64,000 bases of DNA from Endotrypanum monterogeii (GCA_000333855.2 CM007349.1:69213-133212); one strand, 5' to 3'. Numbered from the stretch's first letter, positions 41,693 through 52,546 are shown. Numbers and translations are program-made. Notes: generated by a model from the sequence alone, not told the origin.

Positions 41693-44600
41693 AGCGCACC
41701 GCACAAAATAGTATCTATGCGCGCGTTCGTCAACAATGGCATGCTGTCTTGTTTAGAGAGAAAATAGAAGCGAACAACAGCAAATATCTATCATCTGCGG
41801 TCGACGAATTTTTTTTCTTTTGACTCTCTCACTTCGCCCTTGCTCTGCAGCAGTCATGTTTCTCGCCGACACGAGAGATGTGGTTTGCCTCACAGAGGTG
41901 TATCGAATTTACGGGGATTTCTTTTTTTTTCCCGCTACGCTAGCGTGAGAAAGCAACAAACGTGGGCAATGAGGCGACAGGGTCCTAACCGCAATTACCC
42001 ACGAAGAAACCTACTGGTTTCCTGCTATTTGTTTGGTGGGTTGTCAGCGACATTGTGCTGACTATACCAACACAGCACCAACGGGTGTGCAGCGCATTAT
42101 CTTATTGAGTATTGTTGCGCGTATGTCTGCTGATTTGAGAGGGGGGGGGGCACGTGTCTTTCCTTGCTTTCTCACTTCCTCATCTCGGCTGGCTGTATCT
42201 CTTCACATTTCGTTTGCTGAGTCGGGGCTTGTTGTGTTGGTCAGGGGATCAGCAGATTGTATTCATTAGTCTCTGGATAACTGGTTGCTGACTACTTGCG
42301 CACCGTTGGTTTCAATGTAATAGTGTCCTGCAGTTAATTTCGGAGCGGAATATGGTTAACAGGTGTATTCTACAGGTAGGCTGAATATCCCTGCAAGGGG
42401 AGGAGGAGGATTTCCCAGGGCAATGGGTCGTTCAGGACTCCGTCGCGCTCACTTGCTCATTTGTTTCATGTCCACTATCACTTCAAGTGACGGCATCTCG
42501 TCCAGTCGACCAGCTCAAGGACGACCATCTTGTCCCCCCGACACCCCCTTTCTAGACTCTATTGTTATAATGGCATGTGTTGCATTGATAGGGGTGGGAA
42601 CACTAGTGCCACGTAACCGGTCCACAGTGGAGACACAGATTCTGTACGTTCGATCATCGACAGCCCATCATACTTGGAAGCACCAATAAAGCGCCAATTG
42701 TGAGCTTTCCGTGAATTTCAGCGGTCTTCACTTTGTACTCGAGGAGTTTCTTCGTCAGGCCCCGAGCTCTTTTTTTCTCAACACTTTGAGTGCTGCTTTC
42801 TGTGATGCAGACGAGTTACCCTTGGTTGTTGTTTTTTTTTTTTGCTTAGGAAGACAGTTCTCATCGTATCTTTGAAAGTAGCAAGGTGGCCCCATCTTTG
42901 CTGGTGCTGTTGCTGGACTGCTTCTCTGCTTGATTTACGAACGTAGTTGCTTGCTTCAACGTATCAATTTTGTTTGCATAGTCGATGTCTCCTCCTCGCA
43001 CACTCACTTTCACCGTTATGGGCGTTCGGATTTTGTAGGTGGTGCAACCGATTGATCTGGTCTCCACTTTTTGTGATACCTGAAAAAATGAGGGATGGCA
43101 CCGTTGGAAACGATTACGACTGAGCGCACTTCTCGTCAGTTTCTGGGTTAATATATCGTGTGTCTTCTCACGGAAGCTCTCCTGCCAAGATGTATTGTGA
43201 GGGGTGCTGACATTACCAACGAATTGGGAGGCATTTCGACATGGCGAGCAGTTGCCGCGGAACGGCGTGTTGTGTGTGTGTTTTCTCTCTCTCTGCTTCT
43301 TCTGAGTGCAACCGTCTGACCACCTTGTCGCAAAGTAGAGGAGTTGTCTTCTTATCCTAGTCAGTTTTTTTTTTTTCCAGGCGTATAGCCGGTGGCAACT
43401 GCCAAGAATATCAGTGAGAATCGTGCCATTTTTAAATTCTGCCTTCTCCAGTGCTCTGGCGCATTCTGGTTCATTCTTGTTTGAGGTGTTCTCTGAGGCG
43501 GCAGGCTCACACGAGCAGCGCACCAGACGTCCCACATAGTGTACCTCCTGCTTCCTCTTCCCTACTAGGGTCCTGCAAACAATGCCGTAATTTCGATGGT
43601 TTCCTCACTGCTAGCGTTGGTGTGTAGGAGCAGAAAGGATGGTTTGTTTGGGTAGGGGCTTGGTGTTGCATATCGCTAAGTTTGCTGCTCGCATGCACCG
43701 TGGTCTTTCAATTAGGGCATTCACCAAACAATCCAACGATGGGTGGGTAGACTCTTTTATTAGGACCTGGCAGTTGTGCCACCATACCGTGGTTGCAATG
43801 AACTTGTGGTCCGGTAGCGTATCGAACTCTCAGAGATGTCGTGGGCGTTGGTGTTGGTTGTCGATGAAGATCTTGGGAGATTGCACCGCTCTTGCTTTAA
43901 AAAGGTACCCGAGCGGGTCTGCAATCAACGGTCCCTGTTTCCCTTCCCAGCGGGCGTACTGTGCTGCATTGAATTCTTTAGAAGCAGTTGCGATGAGCTA
44001 CCCCCTCTCGATTCTCGCCAAGGCGAATATATCTCAGTGTTGCAACCAGGTGGGAAAACACACACCCATGGCTGAGTACCAGGACTGACCGGTCGAAATT
44101 CTTTGGGGGCAGCCCATTAAGGCGTCCTTCAACCACCACCATATACCGAATATTTTGTGTATGACATCATTTTATTTATGTATGAGATGAGTTTGACTAT
44201 GATCAAGTCTGTGGATTTTGTCAAACATGTTTATGCGCAGATGTCTTTATTTTTCCAATGCGGTCAGGCTAGAATGGAACGCCGGACTCCGAGGGCTGGA
44301 AAACCGTCAACGGTTAACCATGAAAAAAAACAACAACACCGGGTAGAGGGGAGAACGCAAGAAACTAGAGTACCCACTGACGCCTTACGTTCTGCACTTA
44401 TCATTACAGGATAAGCTGCGGCCTGCGCGTGGCATACTCAAGTGAGCGTGTATTGACTGGAATGAAAATTTCTGTGCGGGGAAGTTAGTAGCCAAGTCAT
44501 CCCGACGGCCCCACCGTTCACTTCCGGTGGGTTTTAGTGACCTTCTACTACCTCCTCTCGCGTTCTTTTTTTCCCGACGATAATCCTGTACGTGGCGAAG

Positions 44601-44939
44601 TGTGAGGTGTGCCGCAACCATCAGGGAGCAACGTCATCTCTTCCTTCTCATACTACTTGTATCCCTACCTCTTCTCAATTTTTTGTACTTCTTTTGTGGG
44701 TGTGTTTTTCTGAACTGACACCCTTCTTTCCCGCAACGTGACTGTACCTCCCTGTCTTACGATGTGCAGGGCAGCTGCGTGCAACCGTCTGTAAAGGAGC
44801 TACACGAAATAAGTCAAAGTATCACCTTTAGTGGGGTCTTTTTCTGTACTCGTTTGGCTTCTTTTGCCCGATCTGCGCTGATCTACATATTTCTATATTC
44901 AACGTTGCTCGAGGAAAAAAAGAAAAATAAAAAAAAGAG
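41693..44939. other. 3.2-kb gene-poor region, possible retroelement remnants
   Basis: No supported gene. A 224-codon frame on the minus strand (42861-43535) begins with GTG and has no internal Met, so it is not credible. Two overlapping frames on the plus strand at 43639-44088 look faintly like a decayed RNase H segment. Pyrimidine and A runs elsewhere; the splice acceptor of the next gene is at 44768-44769. Confidence 0.5.
44768..44769 (+). promoter_or_regulatory. candidate trans-splice acceptor AG for the nucleoside hydrolase
   Basis: Pyrimidine-rich stretch (about 44720-44760) ending in GTGCAG, 171 bases before ATG 44940. Confidence 0.5.
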
Positions 44940-45941
44940 ATGCCCCCGAAACCCGTTATTCTTGATCACGATGGTGGCCACGACGACCTGGTTGCACTCG
45001 CGCTCTTATTGGGCAATCCGGAATCTGTGAAGGTGATTGGCTGTATCGTAACGGATGCCGACTGCTTCGTAGAACATGCTTTCCATGCAACCGGAAAGGT
45101 AATGGCCATGATGCACAACATGGAGGCGACTGAACTTTTTCCTGTTGCAAAGACCTCCTTCAAGGGAGTCAATCCCTTCCCCTCGGACTGGCGGTGGCAC
45201 GCTAAAAATATGGAGGACTTGCCATGCGTCAACATTCCCAACAATGTGGCTCTCTGGGAAAAGGTGCGCGCCGAGAACAACGCTCTTGTGGGAGAGGAGG
45301 TGATGGCCCAACTGGTGATGTCGTCGCCAGAAAAAGTGACGATCTGTGTGACTGGACCACTATCATGCGTGGCGTGGTGCATTGAGAAGTACGGGGAGGA
45401 GTTCTGCAAACATGTAGAGGAGTGCATCATTATGGGTGGTGCGGTTGACGTGAAAGGCAACGTCTTCATCGACGGGCGTACAAATGGCACTGCCGAGTGG
45501 AACATTTTCTGGGATCCTCCTGCGGCCAAGACTGTTCTCACGTGCCCACACCTAAGAAAAGTGCTCTTCTCACTCGACTCAACGAACTCGGTGCCAATAA
45601 ACTCTGCAGTGGTTCAAAAGTTTGGTGCACAAAACCAATATTTGTTGTCCCAGTTTGTGGGCTCTTCGTGGGCAAGTTGCACGTACTTCGATCTGATCCG
45701 CCCAGGAGATGGATACTTTGCATGGGACGTACTGACCGCCGCCTATGCCATTGACAAGAGATTGGTGGAGTTAGAAGAAGTGGCGATGGAAGTAGTGGTG
45801 CTCAAAAACGACCCCAGTGAGGGAAGGACTCGGCGCGCGCTCGACCACACTGCTTCTTTGAATACTTTCATCGCAAAGCAACCAAACGCAGATATGTTCT
45901 ATCGCATGGTGATGGACAGTGTTCGCCGCTGCCCAGCGTAG
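44940..45941 (+). CDS. inosine-adenosine-guanosine type nucleoside hydrolase
   Basis: 333 residues, the family length. The N-terminal aspartate cluster that binds Ca2+ is DHDGGHDD (Asp9, Asp11, Asp15, Asp16). Further family blocks: CIVTDADCFVEHAFHATGK, NPFPSDWRWHAKNMEDLP, VTICVTGPLSCVAWCIEKYG, ECIIMGGAVDVKGNVF, TAEWNIFWDPPAAKTV, FSLDSTNSVPI and DGYFAWDVLTAAY (the last Ca2+-binding Asp). The pattern is that of the IAG-NH subfamily known from Trypanosoma vivax/brucei; in Leishmania the matching enzyme is described as inosine-guanosine specific. It cleaves purine ribonucleosides to base and ribose, serving purine salvage in parasites that cannot make purines. Intact, no signal peptide. Confidence 0.95.
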   Translation: MPPKPVILDHDGGHDDLVALALLLGNPESVKVIGCIVTDADCFVEHAFHATGKVMAMMHNMEATELFPVAKTSFKGVNPFPSDWRWHAKNMEDLPCVNIPNNVALWEKVRAENNALVGEEVMAQLVMSSPEKVTICVTGPLSCVAWCIEKYGEEFCKHVEECIIMGGAVDVKGNVFIDGRTNGTAEWNIFWDPPAAKTVLTCPHLRKVLFSLDSTNSVPINSAVVQKFGAQNQYLLSQFVGSSWASCTYFDLIRPGDGYFAWDVLTAAYAIDKRLVELEEVAMEVVVLKNDPSEGRTRRALDHTASLNTFIAKQPNADMFYRMVMDSVRRCPA

Positions 45942-47012
45942 TGGGTCGATTTAGCTCGTCACTTGTCCTCTTTTCCCCTGCGCTGGTGAACAGCGTGTCT
46001 TTACAAAGTGCTTTTCTTTTTGACTTATCTACCACACTCTTTTTCTCACTTTTTTAGAATATATATTTCTATATATATTTTTTATCATTATTATTGTCAT
46101 TATTTATTTTCATATATATAACAGTAACCTTTTTCTTTGCACCTTCCCTCTCCTCATCCTCTTCTTCTCCTTTCCCTTTTTCAGTTGGGGTTTTTCTCTG
46201 TGCCACGTGAACTGTGTCCGACAAGGTGGCGGGGCACCTGTGCTGTTTTATGGAGGAGGTGGAGGGCGAGTGTGTAGAAGTAGAGGGAGAAAGCGCATCA
46301 GCGAAACGAAGCGGCTCAAGTTGAACGAGTCACAAATAAGATTTGATAGTGAAAGCCTAGCGAAACAAAAAAGAAAACTGTTGAATTTTCCTGTAAACTC
46401 CATCTTTTTTTATCTTTCCTCGAGCTGGGGAGGAGAGCCTTCCAGCTGCCCCCCGCAACACACCTTCATGTGGTCCGTTATATAAAAACAACAAAGAAAA
46501 AAAGAAGAAAGAAACTCTTCGAACTTCTGCCTCAGTGTACTGGAAATAGCACCTGTTCGTGTTTACTGCTCATCACTATGGTCCTTTTCTTTCCATAAGA
46601 GGGCTGCTTTCGGATCCCCATACCGAAAATTTGAAGCCGTTCGCACACGTACAGCTTTGTACTCATCACCTGCTTCCGCCAACATTGTCTTTTTCTTTCG
46701 CGCCACACCAAACATACTTTCCAGGTTGCATTTTTTTTTTTTTACTGTGTGCTGTAAGCAACTTCTAAAGCTGCATCCCACGGATTCATCAGCGCGTCGT
46801 CTTCTGTCATATTGACAACGCCTTTCCCTCCATCACTTTTACGGCTTCGCACGTGCATTCCCCCCATCTCGCTATTCTTCTACTTTCTGTGCATACGTGT
46901 GCACTGCGCAGAGCACAACGCTGCGATCACCTTGTATCACTCCACGATCTTCTTCTTGTACCACCTTTTTTACCTTATTTTTTTTTATTATCATCAGGGG
47001 CGCTTTTCTCCA
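45942..47012. other. intergenic region, no gene seen
   Basis: 1.07 kb, very A/T-rich near 46060-46125 (repeated TATATA and TTATT motifs), purine-rich at 46480-46515, and pyrimidine-rich from 46800 on. Confidence 0.75.
46996..46997 (+). promoter_or_regulatory. trans-splice acceptor AG for the LRR gene
   Basis: Long pyrimidine stretch (about 46940-46987) ending in ATCAG, 16 bases before ATG 47013. It sets the start: the open frame upstream is untranslated leader. Confidence 0.6.
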
Positions 47013-49214
47013 ATGGAGGGCGTATTCGTTCCATCGAGGCCCACGTTGGCACCCCTCGACGCCGGCGCCACGCCAGAGTCTACGCTGCCCGCAATGGCGA
47101 CGACCCCGGAAAGGACCTCAAAGCAGAGGAAGAAGGATGAAGATGCGGCCGACTTGTATAGGTACAAAAGCACGAAGTGCCGTGCGTTTCTCCAAGATCG
47201 CGAGTCGGTGACAACAAACCTTCCACGACTCCTACCGGATGGCATTTCATACGCGGCAAACTTCGTATCCTTCGACCACCTCCAGAACTGCGGTGCGTTG
47301 AAAGACACACGCCGAAACGAAGTTAGCATCACCGCCGAAGACTTGCGACTCCTCTACGAAGCTCGGTGTCTGGACCAAGACATTCCTCCTTCCTGGCAGC
47401 GCGAGACACGCTTCATGGAACTTATCAGCGCCAAGTGTAAAGGTTGTTTTTTTTGCTTGCCCGAAAATGGGTTCGGCCTCTGCTCGGCAGAGGCTCTGGC
47501 CGCCGTTCTATCTCGCAATAACCAATACAGTGTCCTCGATTTATCTGGCAACCGGCTTCGGGACGACGGAGCTCGCTTCATTGCACAACTCATCAAGCGT
47601 AACCGTACCCTCGTTCATATTGACTTGGCCTCGAATGACATCGGCCACGTTGGTGGCGTCCTCATAGCGAAAGCGCTTCTTGAGAACAACACGGTCATCT
47701 CTCTTGACATCGGGGCGCGCGCCGGCGTGAATGGGAATCACATTGGCACTCCTGGCGCGGAGGCGATCGGGGAGGTGCTGCGCTCCAATGAGGTACTTTC
47801 TAGACTGAACATCAGCAGCAACGGCCTCGGGGTAGGCGGCGTAACATTTATCTCCTCGGCTCTTCAGCATAACAAGGCTCTCACGCGCCTCGATCTCTCA
47901 AGCAACAACCTTGGTTTCGACGGCTCGCAGATCCTTGCAGAGGCACTAGAGACGTCCAACGTAACGCATTGGAGGCTTCCCCGTAATCATTTGGATGACA
48001 AGGGTGGCGCTTGCTTCTTGAATGCACTGGCCGATGCAATCCGAAACGGGCATGACGTTGTGGAGCATCTGGATCTAGAGGACAATGCCCTCGGTGAGCG
48101 CAGTGCGGAGGCGGTCAGTGGGGTGCTCTCCGCTTCGGCTTCCCTAATTACCCTTCGGCTTAGCGGAAACCCGCTTGGAGCGGGAGTGAAGGCGATGGGG
48201 GCCAACCTCAACGAAAACCATAGCTTAACGTGCCTCTTCCTTTCAAAATGTTCCATTGACCAAGTTGGAGCCGCCGTGCTCGGCGCCGCACTCTGTGTGA
48301 ACAACACGCTCCACCAACTCGATCTCAGCAACAACCGCATCAAAGATGGCGGGACTGTTGAGTTAGCCAAGGGACTCGCAGTGAACAAATCGCTCACCTC
48401 GTGCAACCTCTCGTCCAACCGTATCGGTCACCCTGGTGGCTTGGAGATAGCAAAGGCATTGCTGAAAAATCGAACCTTGCGTCATCTCAACTTGCGGCGC
48501 AACATGATGATAGAGTCAACTGGTGAGGCCATGAGCGATTGTTTCCACACGAACAAGACGCTTGAGCGACTTGAGGTGGCGTATAACGACTTCTCTTACC
48601 TGTGTGCGATGTCGATCGAGCGCGCGTTAGAGCGTAACAGGGCATCGAACAAAACTTTACTTGTCCCCAAGCTACAGGCGAATATAGATCAGTTGGCGCC
48701 AAAGGAGAAGGAGCTGGAGCGAGCTCTGGAGGACATTGAGCTGGAACGTCGTATGTTGCGAGACCGTGGCGAAGACCTGATGCGTCGCGGCGAGGAGGCG
48801 CGTGTCTTATCGGAGAAGCTTCGACGTGAAATTACGGAGCTCGAGCGCTCCTTAGACCAGGCTCGTGCCATCAGCGACACCGCAGAAAATCTCTTCAGAC
48901 AGACGGAGGACCATTTCACGAACGCTATGACCGAGCTGAAGATGAAGCGGTCGAGCATGGACACACGTATTCAGCAGGAGAAGGATCGCACTGATCGCTA
49001 CCACCGCGAGGCAGAGAAGATACGGCGACAAATCAAACACATTGAGGAGGAAGAAAACGAGCGTATGGCGCCACTGTTGCGCGAGCTGGAAATGGTGGAG
49101 AAGGACTGTGCACAGGAGAAGGACGATGCGAAGTTCGAAGGTGAGAAACTCGCTGCACTGGAGCTTCGGCAGAAAGAGCTCCAAATAAGTGCAGAGAAGC
49201 ACAAAAAGAAGTGA
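47013..49214 (+). CDS. leucine-rich repeat and coiled-coil protein
   Basis: 733 residues from ATG 47013. After a charged N terminus come about a dozen 28-residue LRRs of the ribonuclease-inhibitor type (about 155-540; for example LDLSGNRLRDDGARFIAQLI, HIDLASNDIGHVGGVLIAKAL, QLDLSNNRIKDGGTVELAKGL). A long, highly charged coiled coil fills the last ~180 residues (KEKELERALEDIELERRML to the end). This domain order resembles LRRC45-like centriole/linker and flagellar proteins, so a cytoskeletal or basal-body role is a fair guess, not more. No membrane segment once the upstream non-coding frame is excluded. Confidence 0.85.
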   Translation: MEGVFVPSRPTLAPLDAGATPESTLPAMATTPERTSKQRKKDEDAADLYRYKSTKCRAFLQDRESVTTNLPRLLPDGISYAANFVSFDHLQNCGALKDTRRNEVSITAEDLRLLYEARCLDQDIPPSWQRETRFMELISAKCKGCFFCLPENGFGLCSAEALAAVLSRNNQYSVLDLSGNRLRDDGARFIAQLIKRNRTLVHIDLASNDIGHVGGVLIAKALLENNTVISLDIGARAGVNGNHIGTPGAEAIGEVLRSNEVLSRLNISSNGLGVGGVTFISSALQHNKALTRLDLSSNNLGFDGSQILAEALETSNVTHWRLPRNHLDDKGGACFLNALADAIRNGHDVVEHLDLEDNALGERSAEAVSGVLSASASLITLRLSGNPLGAGVKAMGANLNENHSLTCLFLSKCSIDQVGAAVLGAALCVNNTLHQLDLSNNRIKDGGTVELAKGLAVNKSLTSCNLSSNRIGHPGGLEIAKALLKNRTLRHLNLRRNMMIESTGEAMSDCFHTNKTLERLEVAYNDFSYLCAMSIERALERNRASNKTLLVPKLQANIDQLAPKEKELERALEDIELERRMLRDRGEDLMRRGEEARVLSEKLRREITELERSLDQARAISDTAENLFRQTEDHFTNAMTELKMKRSSMDTRIQQEKDRTDRYHREAEKIRRQIKHIEEEENERMAPLLRELEMVEKDCAQEKDDAKFEGEKLAALELRQKELQISAEKHKKK

Positions 49215-49938
49215 GGGGGAATGCAACCCGAACTGTTCAGCTGCAGCTCCTACGTTTTCCCTCCCTTTGACCGCATCAATGCAATGCGTGTCTTGTTTCA
49301 GATATGTACACTACTTTTTTTTTTCCATTTTACTTCAATTGCACACTTCTTCAGCCTGCGTCTTGATGGAGGGGTGCTTACCAATTCCCATATACCCAGA
49401 TTGACGATGTTGCCCACCAGATTTGATGAAAGACGCCCTTCTACAAGAAGAGAAACCTAAAAAAAATGTATGCAGAGGCCACGTCTTTCTCCAAAGGCGA
49501 GGGGCATATCTTTTATTTCAAGACCAGACAAGAATTCTTTTTGTCTTCCTCGTGAACGCCCTCGCCACAGAAACCTTTTCTGGCTATTCAAACCATGTAG
49601 AAAATTCCCCTGTGAAGGTAATTGATACATACCCATAGTTTTGTCGTTGTGATTCTCCATGCGCAATTTCTATCCTGCGTCTTGATGGAATAGCGAATGC
49701 AATATATGGGGAAGCATCGTCACCGAGAAAATCCGCTTCTTAATTGCTGCTTCGTCGCCTCAAATTATGTATACATATATCTATATATTTTTCTTTTTAT
49801 CTTTCACATGGTTGTCCCCCTGCATGAAAACGTGTTTAAGATGAAAATGGTGCCGGCGCCGGTATCTTGACTCCTTCTCTTAATCTATGACTGCAAGCTC
49901 CACTCGATAGGCAGAGGCAGAAGGACAAGACAAGCTCG
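49215..49938. other. intergenic region, no gene seen
   Basis: 0.72 kb; T run at 49315-49325, TA-rich patch at 49765-49790, and a GGCGCCGG palindromic patch near 49854-49862. Confidence 0.7.
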
Positions 49939-50673
49939 ATGCCGCGACTCCTTGAGGCATCACAAAATACAGACGGAGGGAAACAACACGAAAAGCTAAA
50001 GGAGTCTGTGCCGCAAAGTGCCAGTGAGTTGGCAGCGCAGTCTCTTGCAAACTTATGGCGGCGCCTCTTTCAGAGCTATCTCCACTTCGATCAGCCTGGA
50101 TGTGAGTCTTTTATTGCTGATGAGGTAACCTTTTCAGAATGCTTGGGCGGTAGCGTCAGCGATGCTGTCGCAGGTGTTGACAAGGTCTGGGCTACCGGTT
50201 TCGACGCGCCTTCGACGCCCGGTGCTCTCATTGTGTATCTCTTTTTTGCCAACGAGCACTTTGACGCGGTTTCGTGGATTATCGCTTTTTGCCTGGTCGA
50301 TCGTTTGCAGCTGAGTCACTACGTGCACCAGCGGCTTCGCGCTTTATCTTTCTTGCAGTCGAATAAGAGGGAAAACAACTGTTTTCAGAAACTTTCCAAG
50401 CAGCATGTGACACAGCTACTTTTCACGGTTTACTCGCTTGCATTTAAGTGGCACTTGGACTACACCGTCTCGGTAAAATATCTAACGAATCTTCTTCCAC
50501 ATACACGTAGCGCACGTGGGTGTATTCTTCGCAGTACAATCGATGAGGAGATCCTCATTCTGAAGGCACTGGAATTTAACTGTGGTGTTTCCCAAAAGCA
50601 CCTACTGCAGTTGATGGATCACTTCTTGACAGCTTCTGAGCGTCGCTACGTTCTACACGTTATTCAGAGGTAA
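49939..50673 (+). CDS. divergent cyclin-like protein (PHO80 type)
   Basis: 244 residues. The central and C-terminal part reads as a cyclin fold of the PHO80/PCL kind: a run near 110-130 (DAVSWIIAFCLVDRLQ), then TQLLFTVYSLAFKWHLDYTVSVKYLTNLL (about 155-185), where kinase-binding Lys and downstream Glu are expected, and IDEEILILKALEFNCGVS (about 210-228), matching the LExxxLxxLxF/L helix. Trypanosomatids have several PHO80-like cyclins that pair with CRK kinases. The N terminus is hydrophilic. Alignment by eye is only fair; cyclin function is a hypothesis. Confidence 0.62.
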   Translation: MPRLLEASQNTDGGKQHEKLKESVPQSASELAAQSLANLWRRLFQSYLHFDQPGCESFIADEVTFSECLGGSVSDAVAGVDKVWATGFDAPSTPGALIVYLFFANEHFDAVSWIIAFCLVDRLQLSHYVHQRLRALSFLQSNKRENNCFQKLSKQHVTQLLFTVYSLAFKWHLDYTVSVKYLTNLLPHTRSARGCILRSTIDEEILILKALEFNCGVSQKHLLQLMDHFLTASERRYVLHVIQR

Positions 50674-50853
50674 TGACAGCACGTCATTTTTATTTTGCTT
50701 TGCATTCTTTTTTTTTTTTCTTTACTAATAAAACGCAGATGTATCTTTGTCTGGTACATATCCTTCTGTTGCCATCTGCGTAGAGGCCATCAAACACTAG
50801 CTCCTCTTATGCCAACAACACGAGAACCCTCCCTTATTACTCGGCTTTAGTCA

Positions 50854-50856
<3 letters not shown>

Positions 50857-50884
<28 letters not shown>
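50857..50884. repeat. (AT)14 microsatellite, left of gap
   Basis: 28 bp of perfect AT. It sits 100 bases before the N gap; an equal tract lies 96 bases after it. Confidence 0.96.
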
Positions 50885-50887
<3 letters not shown>

Positions 50888-50984
50888 GTTCGTTTATTTT
50901 TTTACTAATTGTTCTTCGTCCTACTCGTACTTAACTTACTATAATGTATCGCTAGTACGTAAGTTAGTTACGGCTAGAAAGGAA

Positions 50985-51023
50985 NNNNNNNNNNNNNNNN
51001 NNNNNNNNNNNNNNNNNNNNNNN
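50985..51023. other. assembly gap (39 N)
   Basis: Unresolved bases in a TAC/GTA-rich patch. The flanks carry complementary 14-15-mers, 50955-50969 and 51029-51042, that match except for one inserted base. Confidence 0.97.
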
Positions 51024-51116
51024 CTACAAACTAACTACGTACCTCCTTACTTACTACGTACCAACCAAACTAACCGAACGTAACCCTACCCTTACTTACT
51101 TCGTCGTTAGTACTAC

Positions 51117-51119
<3 letters not shown>

Positions 51120-51147
<28 letters not shown>
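51120..51147. repeat. (AT)14 microsatellite, right of gap
   Basis: 28 bp of perfect AT, same length as the tract at 50857-50884. Confidence 0.96.
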
Positions 51148-51150
<3 letters not shown>

Positions 51151-51750
51151 ATTTTTTTTTTCAAATTGTCTTGTCCACTGCTTACCTACTGCTATCCTCA
51201 TTTCAAATCGAATTTATTTCTTCAAAGCTCTCGGCTTGACTTTATCGCCCTAACTCACCGTCGCGCAGCACCCTAGGGAGCTGGTTACTTGTTTGACACC
51301 TTCGCCTCTGCGGAAGTCAGAGGGCGAGAAAAAAAAAGCGTGCCTGTACTTTCTCTCTCAACTTACCAAACCTCTCTTCCTCATTCCGTCTCCAATCCTC
51401 TCTTGATTTTCTACACTGGTGCCCATGTTTTTTTCCCATACACCTTTCTCGTCATATCATTTTACCTGCCTTTTCGCATTGGTCTAACTGATGGATGCGC
51501 GTGTGTACAGATAAATTCAGCCTGCGTATTCTTTCCCGCACACTTCTTTTTTTTCTCCTCTATTTTCCTTCGTTTTTCTGTCCCTTTTCCCTTCCGTTTT
51601 TTTTTTCCGCCTCGTCATTTTTATCTATTGTCCCCGTAACTCTCAACGGAGGTGAACGCCTTCTCCATTTCTCCTCGGAAAAAAAGAATTCATCTATTCT
51701 TTCATCTTGATTGTAAAGTAAGTGGCTGTTTTCCTCTCCGTAACTTACAC

Positions 51751-51752
51751 AG
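51751..51752 (+). promoter_or_regulatory. trans-splice acceptor AG for the RRM protein
   Basis: Pyrimidine stretch ending in TTACACAG, 161 bases before ATG 51914. A GTAAGT 30 bases upstream is too close to be a cis-intron donor. Confidence 0.5.
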
Positions 51753-51913
51753 CATCACCTCCCCCCCTTTCTTCCCCTTCCTCTTTTTTTCCTTTCTTCA
51801 TCCCCCTTCTTGTTTCCTGATTTCACATTCCCCTCTGTTATTTATTCATTGATTTTTTATTTTGGAGAATATCATCATAAAATCTTCTGTGTATTTCCAA
51901 AGCGCCACGCAAA

Positions 51914-52546
51914 ATGTACTTGCCGAACACGAATACCTCATCGCACATGATGCAGTTTCAGCCTAACCAATCTCAGCAGCAGTTCTCTGCCATTTCGTCC
52001 TACACGCCTCAGCAGCAGCTTATTGTGCAGCACCCGCAGCAGCAGGGCGTTTACCAGGCGCAAAACCCACAACTCGTTCCCATGAATATCCCTTCACAGT
52101 CAAATCAGCAGTACGTTGGAGGACCCGCTGGTACGATATACGAGAGCGGCGTCCAAGGTCCGATGAACCAAACCGCTCCCGATCAAAATATCATTCGTCA
52201 CAACCGGACACAGATGATTCCGATTCCATCCAACGATGAACGCTATCGTAAGCAGCTGATTGTCAACTACCTTGCACAGGACGTTACCAGTGCAGACCTG
52301 CACACTCTTTTTGCTCGTTTCGGTCCTCTTGACGGCGCCCGCATCATTTTCGATCGCCAGACCAGTATGCCTCGCGGTTATGGGTTCGTCTATTTCCGCT
52401 ACCCCGACAGCGCGAAGCAAGCGGTGGACACAATGAACGGCTACGAGTTTCACGGAAAGCGTCTCAAGGTCGGCTACTCAACCAACCCACTCAACATCAT
52501 CTCCAACACCTCGACGAACCAGTACCCAGCGGGGCAGGTGAAGTAA
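51914..52546 (+). CDS. single-RRM RNA-binding protein with Q/N-rich N terminus
   Basis: 210 residues. Residues 1-95 are rich in Gln, Asn, Pro and Ser (for example QPNQSQQQF), an intrinsically disordered, prion-like stretch. Residues ~112-190 are one RNA-recognition motif with RNP2 LIVNYL (115-120) and RNP1 RGYGFVYF (154-161). A short Asn/Ser/Thr tail follows. It is of the small-RRM type (UBP/RBP) that in kinetoplastids regulates mRNA stability through U-rich 3' UTR elements, the main layer of gene control in these cells. I cannot match it to a named UBP or RBP. It is followed by the longest intergenic region of the window, which may be its own 3' UTR. Confidence 0.92.
   Translation: MYLPNTNTSSHMMQFQPNQSQQQFSAISSYTPQQQLIVQHPQQQGVYQAQNPQLVPMNIPSQSNQQYVGGPAGTIYESGVQGPMNQTAPDQNIIRHNRTQMIPIPSNDERYRKQLIVNYLAQDVTSADLHTLFARFGPLDGARIIFDRQTSMPRGYGFVYFRYPDSAKQAVDTMNGYEFHGKRLKVGYSTNPLNIISNTSTNQYPAGQVK

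Larger units (their letters stand above)
50674..51913. other. intergenic region with AT-bracketed sequence gap
   Basis: 1.24 kb. It contains two (AT)14 tracts (50857-50884, 51120-51147) on either side of a 39-N gap, then a long pyrimidine-rich leader (51400-51850). No gene. Confidence 0.75.

Noticed and set aside
42861..43535. 224-codon open frame on the minus strand in a gene-poor region
   Set aside because: It starts with GTG, has no methionine at all, includes a Lys run read from a T/A homopolymer, and opposes the direction of all other genes.
51718..51752. GTAAGT followed by a pyrimidine tract and CAG, like a cis-intron
   Set aside because: The spacing (about 30 bases) is too short for an intron, and cis-introns are almost absent in trypanosomatids; the AG is better explained as trans-splice acceptor.
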